Shown here one piece after another: positions 44,091-55,582 of a stretch of DNA of 60,000 bases. Source of the stretch: Takakia lepidozioides (taxonomy: Eukaryota > Streptophyta > Takakiopsida > Takakiales > Takakiaceae). Under the pieces are notes generated by a model that did no database searches, had not been told where the DNA came from, and was given only the letters and a program-made list of their open reading frames with translations. The stretch covers positions 56,713,053 through 56,773,052 of the forward strand of contig CM060732.1 of assembly GCA_030704615.1 (NCBI GenBank). Reading direction: 5' to 3'. The translations under genes and the position numbers were made by a program. How positions within the stretch are numbered: position 1 is the stretch's first letter; each line of letters starts with the position of its first letter.

Positions 44091-44096
44091 TCGCCA
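44080..44096 (-). other. Primer-binding site
   Basis: TGGCGACCATACTGGGG on the minus strand, two bases inside the 5' LTR. It begins TGG, complementary to a tRNA CCA end. The particular tRNA is not certain. Confidence 0.75.
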
Positions 44097-44098
44097 AA

Positions 44099-45134
44099 TG
44101 TCGCGCGGCTTTTACTCACCCATCCCTTCGCTATCCGAGGCGGAAACTCCAAGATAGAAGAGTTGGAAATCTCTAAGTACTCAGCCCGCGCAGAACAATC
44201 AGTCATGACCTACAGCTAGTGTATCATGGGGGTGTTTCCTATTTGTTTCCTTTTCCGCATTCATCTTAGCTACCTTACCATTGATAATTAAGTATCAGTT
44301 TGCTTCATCAATTTATCGGTTTCCTTAACTCCTCCATTCAATCCACAGCTTCACTCAGATCTCTCTACACAGTGTGATTGTATCGTATAAGTATCAGATT
44401 ATGATTTATCAGGTATCAGGCCGAATCCATTATGTCTCTAATCTGCTCTACAATATCACTCTAGCTTTGCATATGACAAGCATCTACTAATCCTCTTTTC
44501 TCCTTCATCGTGCTCTCCGATCTCCGCTCCCGCCTGTCTCCGAAGTCCTCCCCGAATAATGATCCCCTTCCTATTCCCCGTTCTTCCCTTTATCCTCCTA
44601 TCCGCGGTTCTAACCGTTTCCCTCTCTAACCGTCGTATGTGAACTAACATGTTCCCTTCACTGGTGTTGTTCCCCACAGTCGTTCCCTGTCCTACTCTTC
44701 GTTCCCTATTATCGTGACAGCTGTGTCAAGCGGTGAGTGGTTGTGTTTGGCTGTGTCGGGCTGTGACTGGCTGTGTGGGCTGTGTCTGCTGTGACGACTG
44801 TGACGGACTGTGTGGGCTGTGTGGGCTGTGACGACTGTGACGGCTGTGTGGGCTGTGACGACTGTGTGGCTGTGTGGGCTGTGACGGCTGTGTCGGCTGT
44901 GTGGGCTGTGACGACTGTGACGGGCTGTGTTGGCTGTGTGGGTTGTGACGACTGTGACGGGCTGTATTGGCTGTGTGGGCTGTGACTGCTGTGTCGGCTG
45001 TGTGGGCTATGTAACCCCCCTCTACAGTGCGCTGCTGTCACCCCTAAGGTTCCTGTTTGTCTCAGTCTGTGCAAAAATTAAGGGTACCCTACAGATCCCG
45101 TATAAGTGTCTAAGTCCCCTACAGTCCTCTAACA
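44099..45134 (-). repeat. 5' LTR of the Tat-like element
   Basis: 1036 bp, matching 31545-32589. The GGCTGTG tandem array lies at 44715-45010. In minus orientation it begins TGTTAGAGG and ends CGCGCGACA. Confidence 0.93.
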
Positions 45135-45139
45135 CCTAC
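45135..45139. other. Right target-site duplication of the Tat-like element
   Basis: CCTAC, followed by the resumed gypsy-A gag (TCCTGATGGAGGAGATATGG). Confidence 0.9.
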
Positions 45140-46300
45140 TCCTGATGGAGGAGATATGGGAGGCATGGGATTCATGTGCGGGGCAGCACTACAACTAGTG
45201 CAGGTGGAGTCTGCTGCAGCCGTGACTCGAGGAGCAGCACGAGTTCCTGAGCCACGAGGTGCAAAGGTGGAGTTGGATGTGGGGAGGCAAGCCGTCAGAG
45301 TAGGCTGCCTCAGTCATTCATATTGGCGGAGACAGTGTCGACGCCATCCATGAGACCTTGTTCTCGCCCGACTGCTACCGAGGTGGAGATTATTGTGCCA
45401 TTGGGGAGAGCCACACGGGCAGCACCACTATCTGCTGCCAAGGCTACGGCAGCTAGTGTGCTGCTGGGGGTGGCCACATCTGTGTGTCAGGCTCCATTGT
45501 TCTCGGCTACCATGATTGCGACGCCGGGGGTAAGACCAACTGAAGTGTTTAGGCTGGCAGCTATACTCTGTGAGAGTGGGGAGGTTACTTCATCTTTTGT
45601 GGAGATAGTGGGAGGTGTAGTGCCGAAGGGATCCTCGGATTTGAGGGTCAAGACTGCCACGACGGCGCTATGGCAAGCTGCAGCTGCCAGGTTGGCGAAG
45701 CTGCCAGCTAGGCCAGCCATTGAGCGCGCCATGGTGACACCTGGGGTTGTCTTGTTAGACAACCAGGAGGGTATTTTTCTGTTTGAGTGGACCAGCAGGC
45801 AAGAGGTACCGGCCACTAAGGGTCTTGTTGGACTCGGGAGCTCAGCCGTTGATGCTGGGCAGAGCTGCTATTGCAGGCTTGGGCCTCACGGAGGCAGATA
45901 TGGAGTCTTGTCTTTTCCAGATACAGACATCTCTGGGAGGATCGGAGCAGCTCGAGGCATGACATGGTGTGAGGTGGTTATCAGACTATGGCTGGATCAC
46001 CCTAGATGGCTCAGTGATGCGAGCTAAGGCCATTGTGACAGACGCGGTCTCGTACGATGTCCTGGTTGGTGGGGCAGTGTTGTACCCCATGGGCTTCACC
46101 CTGGATTTTTGGGAGGAGTCAGCTTCCTATAGGCCTGGATGGCAGTCAGGGGAGGGCCGGTGTGTGCAGCTCCCTGTGACGTTCATAGGAGGAGTTGCGG
46201 TTGCCCAACGGAGCAAGATGCTGACACTCATTCACAGCTGCAGTGACTTGGCTTGGAGAGTTGCAAGAGGGCAACGTTCATTCAGACGATGACACACCTC
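45140..46300 (+). pseudogene. gypsy-A gag end and aspartic protease remnant
   Basis: Continues gag after the inserted element. The protease active site VLLDSGAQPLMLG lies near 45820-45858. The frame breaks by a TGA near 45960 and resumes as DGSVMRAKAIVTDAVSYDVL and LVGGAVLYPMGF (from about 46000), the C-terminal part of the retropepsin fold. A long frame at 45323-46027 is partly a shadow and does not match the protease motif frame throughout. Confidence 0.65.
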
Positions 46301-46489
46301 CATGAGAGCAGGATGACATGTATGGTATGGCAGAGTTGTCTGCCATGGTTGGGGCACGAGCAAGGATTTACAGCGGGTTGCTGATCGACGGGTGGAGGCT
46401 TTTGTACCATCAGGAGAGGAGGAGAGTGCGGGGATTGCACCAGGACCACCTTAGTTGTCTCCATTGGACACCACACCTATTGTGTGGCA

Positions 46490-47400
46490 GTATCCGGATG
46501 AAGTATTTGTCTTCTCGACTTGTTTGGTAGGATCAGCACCGGATTGGCTGCTGTGCTACAAGCAGGTGTATGAGTTCGGCGTTACTTGTATGTAGAGAGG
46601 GATGAGACTGCACGACGCGTCTCACTTCGCCATGTTGCTCAGTTGGTGCAGCAGTACCCTGAGTTGTTGCCGGTGTCTGCAGTTCATGGATACCAACAGT
46701 TATTACCAGCAGACATTTCGTTGCTAGGGGCGCAAGATTTGGAGCGGCTTGGCTCCATTCATTTGGTAGTGGCAGGATGGCCCTGCCAAGGACATTCATC
46801 AGCCGGGCATGGCAATGGATTGCAAGACTCGAGGTCGGGTCTATTTTGGGAGATGGTGCGGGTTTTGCGCCACTTACAGCTTCATCAAACTGTATCTCCA
46901 ACATACATCTGGAGAATATGCCATTATTGGGTGATTCTCGGACCAGGGTGATGGCCAGTGTGCATCAAGTCCGGTCGTGGCTTGGGTCAGCAGTGTTGCT
47001 GGATGCAACTGCAGTGGGGTCACGGACTCATCGCCCACGGCTATGGTGGACTAACTTGATGCCACCCGCACTGCTCAAGCGTGCATTGGATGGGGTGCAG
47101 CAGCCAGCATACCTCACAGTGGATAGCATTTTGGACACAGGGAGGCAGTCTCAGCGTGTGAGACACGATGACCGTTCGCCTTTGGCAGTGGTCAACAAGG
47201 TGGGTCAACCACGAGTAACACTACCTACACTGCTCAGCTTTCCTGGATCACATGTGGAGCCTAATGCCGAGAGCGCGAGTGGGCTACGGGTTTTTCCACT
47301 GAGACCATAGCGGTGCACTCTCTTTCTGAGGCATCACGTCGTCAGGTGTTGGGGCAAGCAATGGATCTCAATTGCTTGACATGGATCATTAGCTTGAGTA
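46490..47400 (+). pseudogene. gypsy-A cytosine-5 DNA methyltransferase domain
   Basis: C5-methyltransferase motifs appear in order: motif I LLDLFGRISTGLAAVLQAGV (Asp at 46517-46519), motif II YVERD, motif IV VVAGWPCQGHS with the catalytic Cys codon at 46784-46786, then GLQDSRSGLFWEMVR; motif VI LENMPLLGDSR (Glu at 46912), motif VIII GSRTHRPRLWW, and motif X-like RRQVLGQAMDLN near 47340-47375. Damage: TGA at 46571-46573 between motifs I and II, a frameshift between motifs IV and VI and another before motif X. The enzyme would methylate cytosine in DNA. It lies between protease and RT; gypsy-B has the same order. Retrotransposons with captured cytosine methyltransferases are known from charophyte algae and dinoflagellates. 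Confidence 0.85.
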
Positions 47401-47729
47401 TGGCTGAGCAGTGCAGGTTGCGGACAACTTCTCCCTTGACAAACTCCCTGCCTACCGAGATGGTATAGGCAGTGAGTGGGGGCGAGCAGGTGAAGACCAC
47501 GGGGTGCAAATATCCATGGTACACGTGGGGGGTGCTCGAGGTTCAGAGGGAGTTGGCAACCACGGTGGCGGTGATGGATGAGGTTGGGGATTCTTCTCGG
47601 GTTGAGGAGGTCCTTAAGGATGAGATGATGGGGCATGATGAGGCATTGTCATTGACAAAGCAGGCAGTGGGCACTGCTCAAGACTCCGAGGTTACAGCAT
47701 AGCAATCACGGGACGCGTCTCCTACCTCT

Positions 47730-48663
47730 ATGCTGTCTGCTGGACTTAAGGTTGCAGTTACGGAGGACAATTGGGAGCCTAACATTGGACCCATTGTCAT
47801 CGGAGGAGAGAGACGACGTATATGGCAGTTCCTGAGGGCTTACAAGAATTGCTTTGCCTCTCGTGCTACGGTGGAGGAGCATGAGAGACATGTTCGGGTG
47901 GTGCATCGACCGGGTTTGGTCAATCGGGATGTGGATGGATTGAGTTGCAATCCATGCACGAGCCAGCAAGATGACACCGGAGCTCGGTGGCATGGTGAGA
48001 CGGACGAGGAGATGGTACCGAGATGACATGCATCTGCCTTTTTGTGTATCTTGGCATCGGTAGGTCAGGTTGGACCTACAACAAGGATGACTGTAGACGG
48101 AGTGTCTGAGGACCCTGAGGCTAGTGATGAGCCAGGTGGTGACAGAGATATACATGAGGATTCGGTTGTGTTGGACTACCTCCGCAATGGAGACATGGCA
48201 GCCACTGTGACTGCCAAGGAGAGGGATCGGATCCTGCAACGAGCCAAGAGGTTCAAGTGGGAGGGGATACACCTGCTCTGAGTGTGGGAGGATGGTCGAG
48301 TGAGGATTGTGCCTCACCCAACACAACGTGCATAGTTAGTGCGGCATGCCTATGAGGAGTTGGGGCATTTTGGAATGCGACACACTCATAGTCAACTGTA
48401 GGGGCAGTATTGTTGGCGTGGTATGCACACAGAGGTACAACGATTTGTGGCTAGGTGCATGGTGTGTGACAGGGTGCGTGCTTCATTCAACGCCCCTACA
48501 CCCCAATTGTATCCTCTTCCGATCATGGGATTGGGCTACAAGTGGAGTCTTGACTTCGCAGGACTGTTGCCACTGACGATGCGCCACCACAGATATGTGT
48601 TGGTGGTGGTGGAGCACTTCTCCAAGTGGATTGAGTTGGTTCCGTTGCCTGACAAGCACTAGA
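47730..48663 (+). pseudogene. gypsy-A pol remnant: RT/RNase H deleted, integrase 5' part kept
   Basis: Starts like gypsy-B pol (LKVAVTEDNWEP; FLRAYKNCFA), then jumps to ATVEEHERH, skipping the RT catalytic box, and at once to VVHRPGLVNRDVDGLS, skipping RNase H. The integrase zinc finger (RHAYEELGHFG ... CMVCDRV) and the first core Asp (WSLDFAG) remain. In-frame stops occur near 48024, 48279 and 48331. The match ends at VPLPDK (48657), followed by unrelated DNA. Confidence 0.8.
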
Positions 48664-49500
48664 AGCATTCGTGTCTTTTCCGAATCGACTGCATGTCCAA
48701 AACCACTGCGGGAACAACTTTGAGATGTTTGTTACTACTGCACAGTCGTAACGGATAAATTCACATTTCTAATGGCGGATAGAAGTTGCATCAATAACTC
48801 CGCAGTCGGCACAATATTCGCGGCGATTTAATTCAATTACGTAAATTGTTTTTTTTTTAAAAAAACAGCAATTACAAGTGGTTTTAAGCACTAGAGAATG
48901 ACTCTTAACAACTAGGCATTCATTGCACACCCTATTCAAAAATGGAATTTTTATAAGTGCTCCACATGGCTCATGACGTGGAATATTTTAATGTATTTTA
49001 GGGCTTGTGTGGCTCATAGAGATTGTTCTAATCGTCGGATGTAAAATGATTTAAGGGTGGAAGAGTAACTTTGTCCTTTGCCTGAATTTGTCTAAGTGTT
49101 GGGAGAGGGATGGAGGCTTGAGAGAGAGACGAACAAGTGATGCGAGAAGGACGAAGACCAAATCGAGGCCCATGTCCTGTTGTTGCAAGCGTTTATGGCG
49201 TCAAGGGCGCATTATGTGCAAATGTGGGCTCTTGGCTCCCCTTTGTACCATGATTTGGTATTCTTCCTGATGATCACAAGGTTCTTGGGGGAATCAGCTT
49301 GGTCTTAGCAACCCATATTTTAATCTCTGCCCGCTCAGCTGCACCGTGGTGGTTCTTACGAACCAATCCCACATTACCTGACTAGAGATACAAGCAGCAC
49401 GCACAAGAGGTCTTCTTGGATTCATGGTCAGTCTAATCCGCAATGGGTCATGACACAAGGTAGAGGACAATGTGGTGAGGGCACCTTCTTCTTTGAGCTA
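48664..49500. other. Intergenic, no gene seen
   Basis: AT-rich DNA with a T9/A8 run near 48850. Short open frames are not supported by composition or motifs. Confidence 0.5.
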
Positions 49501-50370
49501 TTTCAGCCTGTTTTGCCGAGATGTAGTGTCGTGGAGTGCGATGCTTGCAGGGTATGCACAGCAGGGACGTGGGATGGAGGCTTTGGAGACCTATGAAGTT
49601 GCGAAGGGAGAGTTTGATAACATGGCTGAACAAGATGTTGTCTCAAGGAACACGCTGAATCTCGCAAGATATGGCCAGCATGTGTGCGGGATGAGGGCAT
49701 TGGAGACATATGAGCAAATGTTGAGAAGAGGTGCAGCCTGACCGGCTCACGTTCATTTGTGTTTGCAATGCATGTGCAAACATGGCAGCCCTGGAGACTT
49801 GATAAAGGGCAAAGAGGTCCATCGTGACATTGTCAAAGCTGGAACTGTACCAGATGTAACAATACCTCGTCGACATGTATGCCAAACGTGGGAGCATTCC
49901 CTTGTGGACAAGGAGTGTTTAACAATATGGCCGAGCGAAATGTGGTGTGGTGGAACGTGATGATCGCAGGACATGCACAACATGGGCGGGGATTGCGGGT
50001 TTTGGAGACCTATGAGCAAATGATGTGGGTCTAGGGGGTGAAGCCCGAGCACATTACGTTTGTTTGTGTTTGTAGTGCATGTGCGAGCCTGTTGGAGAAG
50101 GGCAAAGAGGTCCATGGTTGCATCGTCAAAGCTGGAATTGTGGTAGATGTCATTCTGAACATGAATACCCTTCTAGATAGGGAGTGTTCAACAATATGGT
50201 TGAGCGAAATGTGGTGTCGTGGAAAGTGATGATCGCAGGACATGCACAACAGGGGCGGGGATTGCAGGTTTTGGAGACCTATGAGCAGTTGATGTGGGAG
50301 GGGGTGAAGTCCGACCACATTACGTTCAGAGAGTTCAAATGCCTCTCCACCATGACCTTGCTTAGCTAAC
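49500..50370 (+). pseudogene. PPR-protein gene fragments (PLS class), heavily broken
   Basis: Several pentatricopeptide repeats are readable in different frames: RDVVSWSAMLAGYAQQGRG and MEALETYE near 49520-49600; LVDKE and NNMAERNVVWWNV-like sequence near 49910-49960; KGKEVHGCIVKAGIV near 50100-50145; VERNVVSWKVMIAGHAQQGR near 50195-50255, then LETYEQLMWEGVKSDHITF. Such proteins bind RNA in plastids and mitochondria. At least five frameshifts or stops are present, so it is not functional. A related fragment lies at 52985-53155. Confidence 0.75.
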
Positions 50371-52627
50371 CATGCCTTGCTGATGTTGTTGTCTTGCACT
50401 TGAGCTGTTTTTGGACACTAGCTGGAACATCCACAAGGCGGCTCTGCTCGAGAGAGAAATCAGCTTGAATGCAGGGGCAGATTTTGAGATCACAATCGCC
50501 ACTCAGAACGTTGTTTTTTGCACCGGCATGGCATGTCAGCATGCATATCATCCCAAACTCATTACTCCGTGAGCCTTCCACTGCCGGAGTGTGCCCATTC
50601 AAGCCAGATCTTCGAAACGCAGGGATGGAACGGGGTTTTGAAACCAGCATTGCCTAACTGGATACCCAATTCAGCTCCGCATCTTGGTCCATTAATCTGC
50701 TGCACATTGTGAAGTTTTCTGCCCGTTCACCGCAAGTTGAAGAAGGAGTATTCTTAAAACACGGGTACTCACAATCTGAAAATGGCTCCAGCTTATGTTG
50801 CTTGAGTGCGAATATGAGTGTGGTTGGCTTGGTAGCTTTACATCTGGTCCATCCCACTCGATATGATGAGCAGGTTCAGCTTGACTTCTCTCACACAAAA
50901 GACGCTGCCAAGATGGGGTTTGCTGCCCTAGATGACTTCCCGTCGTTGTTCTGGGCTGCAACATATAATTAATCTGGCCCATGGCGAGGGGCCTTGCCTT
51001 CCACCAATCATCTGTAAGTCCTGTGAAACTGTTTTTGTGGCAGTTTGTAAGCAGTGGGCAACGATGGTGGGCTGTTGTAGGATTTGATGAACTCAATGCC
51101 GTGTACTGACAACAACCCCTCATCTCTTATGCAAGTATTCAACAAGCCAAGTTGACTGCAGAGCATATTCAGCCCCCCACGTTTCTAGTTGCCTAATGTT
51201 CTTCATCTCCTGGGCAGAGCATTTTCCAGGGTCTCCATCTGTGATGACACACTATCTTCTCATGTGGTTCAGCTTCTGGTCTTGCTCTTGTTTGCACCAC
51301 CCCAATGAAGGGCAGTTCCCACCTGCTTGATTCTCTCTATATGGTTGTCTTGGGTCTTGGCAGGGTTTCCCACAACCGCCTTTCCTTTTCAGACTGCCAG
51401 TCATCAGCCTCGTTCTCCAATGCTTCACTTTCTTCCCAAGTGAAGTGCTCTCCTCTTTTATGCTTCATCGTCCCTGCAGGTGTCTTTGTCTTCATCTCCC
51501 GTGGTGCTTTCGAATGAATGAGCACTGATTTACATCTGCTGGCAACACTTACGGTGTCCCTTTCCTTGCATGCCACTGCAGGCCCGCATTGACTTTCTTG
51601 GCAGGGAAGTCTCCTCCTTCTCCCTCATTTTCTGGCTCTGTTGGTGCCCCACTCACCATGCTATCAGGGCTGCACTTATTTTGTGGTGTTGCGCCAGCCA
51701 AGGGCGATCTTTCACTGGTCCGATTGTTGGCAACAGCTGATTGGAGTCTTCTTGGCAGAGTCTCCCACGAGCTCCCATCAATTTCAGGCATCAGGTTTTC
51801 TACCCTGCCCTTCCACTTTTCATAAGCGAGGTGCATGTCTTCCTCCCTTTCACTCTTCAGCGTCTCAGGCAGATTTTTCTTCATGCGATTGCTGCTCCCA
51901 TACTTCCAGTCCTTGTTTAATTTTCTCCAGCCATCACCCTCAGATTTGACAAGGTATTGCTGCCCTTCCTTGTGTCTTTCCTCACTCCCAGCTGCTGGTT
52001 TTATCCCAGATTCACCTCTCATCCTTGCCTGGGGTTTTGCTTGCCAAACAGCCCTTGTGTGGGGAACTTCAACGAAAGGCAACATCTCATTCTCAGCTCC
52101 TGTCTTTGTACCTCTTTGCAGCAGTCCAGCCTCGGGTGCCTCACTTTCTGATTGCTGGGTTGCATTCTTTGCCGCCAACCTTTGACAAGAAAGTGTGCTC
52201 CATCTTCCTCATCTCCTACTGGTTCCCTTGATGCTTCACCTCGTATGTCTTCCTCCTCATGTTTTAGCAGCAGCTCCCATGCTTGAATTGCTACTTTTCC
52301 TCGTAGTTGATCTTGTGCTTTCTTTTTTCTCCGTAGCCTAATCAACAGTTTTGTCTTGGCAGCTCCCTTGCCATGAGTGCCTTGTCTCACTGCATCTCCC
52401 TTGGCTGCCCACCATCCGTGGAGTCTTTCTTGCACTATTCTGACCCTCGTTGGCATGCACTTTGCTGCGATGCCCCACATGTATTTGCTGTTCCCTTTAA
52501 TTATCAACATAGTGCTCCAGAGCCAGTTCCTCATTGTTGACCAGTTGACCTTCTCAGCCCTTGGACCCCATTTTCCCTTCTCCCATGTTGCCTCGTCTTT
52601 CTGCTTCATCGTTTGCTTTACTTGCAC
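50366..52627 (-). pseudogene. Unrecognised minus-strand gene fragments
   Basis: A series of minus-strand open frames in changing phases: 52627-52019 (basic; NWLWSTMLIIKGNSKYMW, RLRRKKKAQDQLRGK), 52178-51549 (acidic, Lys/Glu-rich), 51576-51337, 51123-50692 and 50650-50366 (Cys-containing; MLTCHAGAKNN). Composition is gene-like, but no domain is recognisable and the frames are broken. Parts may be exons of a decayed host gene. The last fragment abuts the PPR fragments on the other strand. Confidence 0.3.
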
Positions 52628-52984
52628 GATGTTGCTTCTTCCCTACAGCTCATCATGTGTTGTGGCTCTTTCCCATGTTGCACTCACTCCCATCATACGT
52701 TGTGCAGTTGATAAGACTGAGATGAGTTGATGCAGGATAGGGGAGGGCTTGCTGGTGTATGTTGTCCGATAGGCCCCATGCACAGAGTCAAAGCTGGAAG
52801 TCAGCCTTGCAAGGACCCAAGTGAGAGAAGTCTGGTGGGGGTAGCATCTTGGGGGATGGCAGTTAGGGCAATGTGTGTCTAGGGCAATATATGTCATAGC
52901 AGTGGGTGATGTGCTGCCAATTTTGAGGATAGAGACAGCCTGTAAGCTGTAGATTTGTATAAGTGGTTTCTTCTGACACATATT

Positions 52985-53155
52985 GCTCCCAGTTTGCCAC
53001 AACCAGTTGTTTGTGTTTGTAGTGCATGTGCGAGCCTGCTGGGGAAGGGCAAAGAGGTCCATGGTTGCATCGTCAAAGCTGGAATTGTGGCAGATGTCAT
53101 TCTGAACAATACCCTTGTGGACAGGGAGTGTTCAACAATATGGCTGAGCGAAGGA
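52985..53155 (+). pseudogene. Short PPR fragment
   Basis: Reads VCVCSACASLLGKGKEVHGC then IVKAGIVADVILNNTLVD, near-identical to 50060-50190. This is probably a local duplication of the upstream PPR fragment. Confidence 0.7.
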
Positions 53156-53167
53156 TAGAGTGTAATG

Positions 53168-53866
53168 ACTGCTAATGAAGGCACCTTCTTCAATTTCACC
53201 TTGTTTTCCCCTCTTATCAGAATCGCCCCTAATTATTCATGTCTGAATTCTGCAAGTTAGCTGGTTGAGTGAAGCTTTGATAGTTTGGAGTGACTTTGAC
53301 ATGATTCTGCCAATGTGACAACAGGAAAGTATCAGAAACAGGTAACACAGACGAGGAGAAGTTGTGGAATGAATATTTTTCTGACCCCAGTCAATGGTGG
53401 GACAATCGAGGCAAGAAGGTGAATGTTTGTTGGATTATAGAGAGTAGCAGATGCAATTGAGCGTAGGAACTAGTGTGATAAGTTGAGTTGGGTGCTTCCT
53501 AGAACAAGTCTAGGCTGTCATCGTCAACTGCTAGCAACAAGGCAAGGTTGTATGCATGATTCGTGCGAGGCATGGATAGTTGAAGGAGCAAGGATAGAGT
53601 GTGGGTGCAGATTCACCCAAGAGGGCCAGACTTCAAGCTCCAGATTAACTATGAAGCTACAAGAAACCTGCATGGGTAGATGGTCAACTGGCAGCAATGG
53701 CACAATTGATAAAATCAGACATTGTTAATGAAGGCATCTTCTTCAGCACATTTCACCCTGTTTTTCCCTCTTATTAGAATCGGTCCAAAATTTCCATGTT
53801 GAATTATGCAAGTTAACTGGTTGTGTGAATCTAGTTTGGAGTGACTTTGACATGATACTGCTATGT
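53168..53866. repeat. Two ~145-bp direct repeats
   Basis: 53168-53320 and 53723-53866 share AATGAAGGCAYCTTCTTC at the start and GTTTGGAGTGACTTTGACAT near the end, about 80% similar by eye. The 400 bp between them hold no clear gene. The second copy runs into the gypsy-B LTR-like segment. Confidence 0.7.
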
Positions 53867-54390
53867 GTCGTGCGCATACATATCGCTACACAACTACATC
53901 GCTATCCAAACCACACCACACATATGTGCACAATAAAGTAGTCTACCACAATGATAAACAAGCTAAAAAGGACACACACTCCCAACACAAGAAATATGAA
54001 ATCCATCGCTATCACTCATTGAAACAGAAGTCGCACCAGGGGCACCCCAAGCTATGGGGACTCCACCCCACAACAACCTGTACCCCTACATAAGCACACT
54101 CAAACCTAAACACATGCAGGAGCTCGGTCGCGCAGGCTCAACTTGAGAGAGATGAGCTGCGCGACTGCCGCTCTCGTGAAGATAAGACGGACCAGGTGTC
54201 AAACTAAACTTGATACCTGATTTAACACTTGACCTAAATCCAAGTGTTAAATACAAATAACTAGTTTTATTCTAGCTGTTTTCACACTGTGCTTATTTAA
54301 CTTGACGTCGTGCGCATACATATCGCTACACAACTACATCGCTGTCCAAACCACACCACACATATATGCACAATAAAGTAGTCTACCACA
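53866..54390 (-). repeat. Probable 3' LTR of gypsy-B with duplicated 85-bp ends
   Basis: On the minus strand it begins TGTGGTAGACTACTTTATTG right after a purine run (CTAGGGGGGCGAT, 54391-54403) and runs to CGCACGACA at 53866. The first ~85 bp recur almost exactly at the other end (54307-54390 and 53866-53950). The second LTR is outside the window, so the exact limits are not proven. Confidence 0.5.
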
Positions 54391-54649
54391 ATCGCCCCCC
54401 TAGCTGGTGGATAGGTCCCTCTACCTCCAGATAGCTACAAGACGTAATAGCCATAGCCGTACTAAGTCCTCTATCACTGTCCCTATCGTACTCAAACTCT
54501 ATAGACCAAGAGGCCGGGTACAAGAGTAGCCCCATCGTTAGTCGCCGTCTTGCAATCTGTGAACTTGAGCCAGGACTTCGTGTATTCAAGGTCTCCTGTA
54601 GCTGGGCCTTGCGTTGTTTGTTAGCCTTCCATGGTTGTATCCACTCCCA

Positions 54650-55582
54650 CTATCCAATGCATTGTGGACATAACCAATCCCCATCCGGAACCATCTCAAG
54701 AGGTGGAGTCAAGCATCCCATATGCCAACCTCTAGAGCATCGATCACACACCAGCATGGTGGCTGCCCCTTTAGCATACCCACACAACATGCACCTCAAA
54801 CCTGCAGATACCACTGCCAGGTTTGGGTCAATCCTGCCATCGACATTCGGAAGGTGACATGGCGCACAATTACGCACATGGTTCTTCCAAGTTATGCCAT
54901 CCCGACCCTCCAAGACCAAGACGCCTGAGGGCAAGACCTCTCGAACCCTCAAAATAACACGTCCTGCAGTCACATCCAGGGTCGTAGGAGCAGTCTGCTG
55001 CAGATAGACATAGTCACCAGGGTTGAATCTCCAAACCCCAGGACGATAGCCCCCACCACGTATGGTAGCATACCTCAACGTATCACGGTATTGTGCAATG
55101 GCAAGGTTCTCGAAAGCCATGGGAATGACTCTCTTGAACAACTCTGCACGCTGCTCACATGCACGTGCCCACACGTCTGGATCGTCAAGGTTAAGAACTG
55201 TAGCAGCTTCTCTGCGAATGGATGTAGGCAAATCCGGCTCTCCGTCCAAAGAGAATAAAGTATGGTGAGAGGAGGTAAGTGATGCTTGCTTGCTGAACCT
55301 GTAGCCCATGGCTAACAGGGTAACTGAAGGTCCCAATCTCCTAGGTGTCCCTTTCTGCAAGCCATACTTGCGCAAACCCCTCTTATTGTCTGAACAACTC
55401 TCTCTCTGCCAAGCCAATCGCCTCAGGATGATCCCGAAGAGTGGTGGCGGTGGTCTACAAGCCTTGTCACACAAGCCTGAAACTCCCCCATAACTCTCTC
55501 CCTTGGTCCGTGAGTACCCAGCTGGAGCACCAAATCGTCTAAGCACACAATCCAAGAATGCATACGCAGCTCCCTCACTAGC
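54650..55582 (-). pseudogene. gypsy-B integrase C-terminal part with a PHD finger
   Basis: Starts at ASEGAAYAFLDCVLRRFGAPA beside the target duplication. The middle of the core is scrambled by frameshifts; TDQG and NKRGLRKYGLQKG are readable in neighbouring frames. The intact 3' part has FNPGDYVYLQQTAPTTLDVT and ILRVREVLPSGVLVLEGRDG, the usual integrase GPF/GPY-type region. It ends with a C4-H-C3 PHD finger: CMLCGYAKGAATMLVCDRC, then GWHMGC and WLCPQC, then stop at 54650. All eight metal ligands are present. PHD fingers often read histone H3 tails, so it probably guides integration (inference), as chromodomains do in chromoviruses. Confidence 0.85.
55574..55582. other. Left 9-bp target duplication of the small MULE
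   Basis: CTCACTAGC, repeated at 57181-57189. In the uninterrupted integrase it encodes Ala-Ser-Glu once (minus strand). Confidence 0.93.

Larger units (their letters stand above)
31545..45134 (-). mobile_element. Complete Tat-like Ty3/gypsy retrotransposon, 13.6 kb
   Basis: Two ~1.04-kb LTRs (31545-32589 and 44099-45134) with TG...CA ends, flanked by the 5-bp duplication CCTAC. Coding is on the minus strand, so the right LTR is the 5' LTR. Order: LTR, PBS, extra ORF, gag-protease, RT-RNase H-integrase, three more ORFs, PPT, LTR. The protease signature DGGSG, the extra ORF before gag and the very long 3' region are features of the Tat/Ogre branch of plant Ty3/gypsy (inference). The LTRs are nearly identical outside their internal tandem repeats, so insertion was recent. 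Confidence 0.93.
30039..48663 (+). mobile_element. gypsy-A: Ty3/gypsy deletion derivative with cytosine methyltransferase, split by the Tat-like element
   Basis: Order on the plus strand: gag (30.04-31.54), protease (about 45.83), C5-methyltransferase (46.49-47.40), a fused remnant of the pol start and integrase (47.73-48.66). Compared with gypsy-B, about 570 bp of RT and about 680 bp of RT tail/RNase H are missing, so it cannot reverse-transcribe itself. It ends abruptly inside the integrase core after VPLPDK. I did not find its LTRs. Confidence 0.7.

Noticed and set aside
45323-46027. 234-codon plus frame as an intact protein
   Set aside because: The protease motif LLDSGAQ lies in a different frame in the same region, so much of this frame is a shadow.
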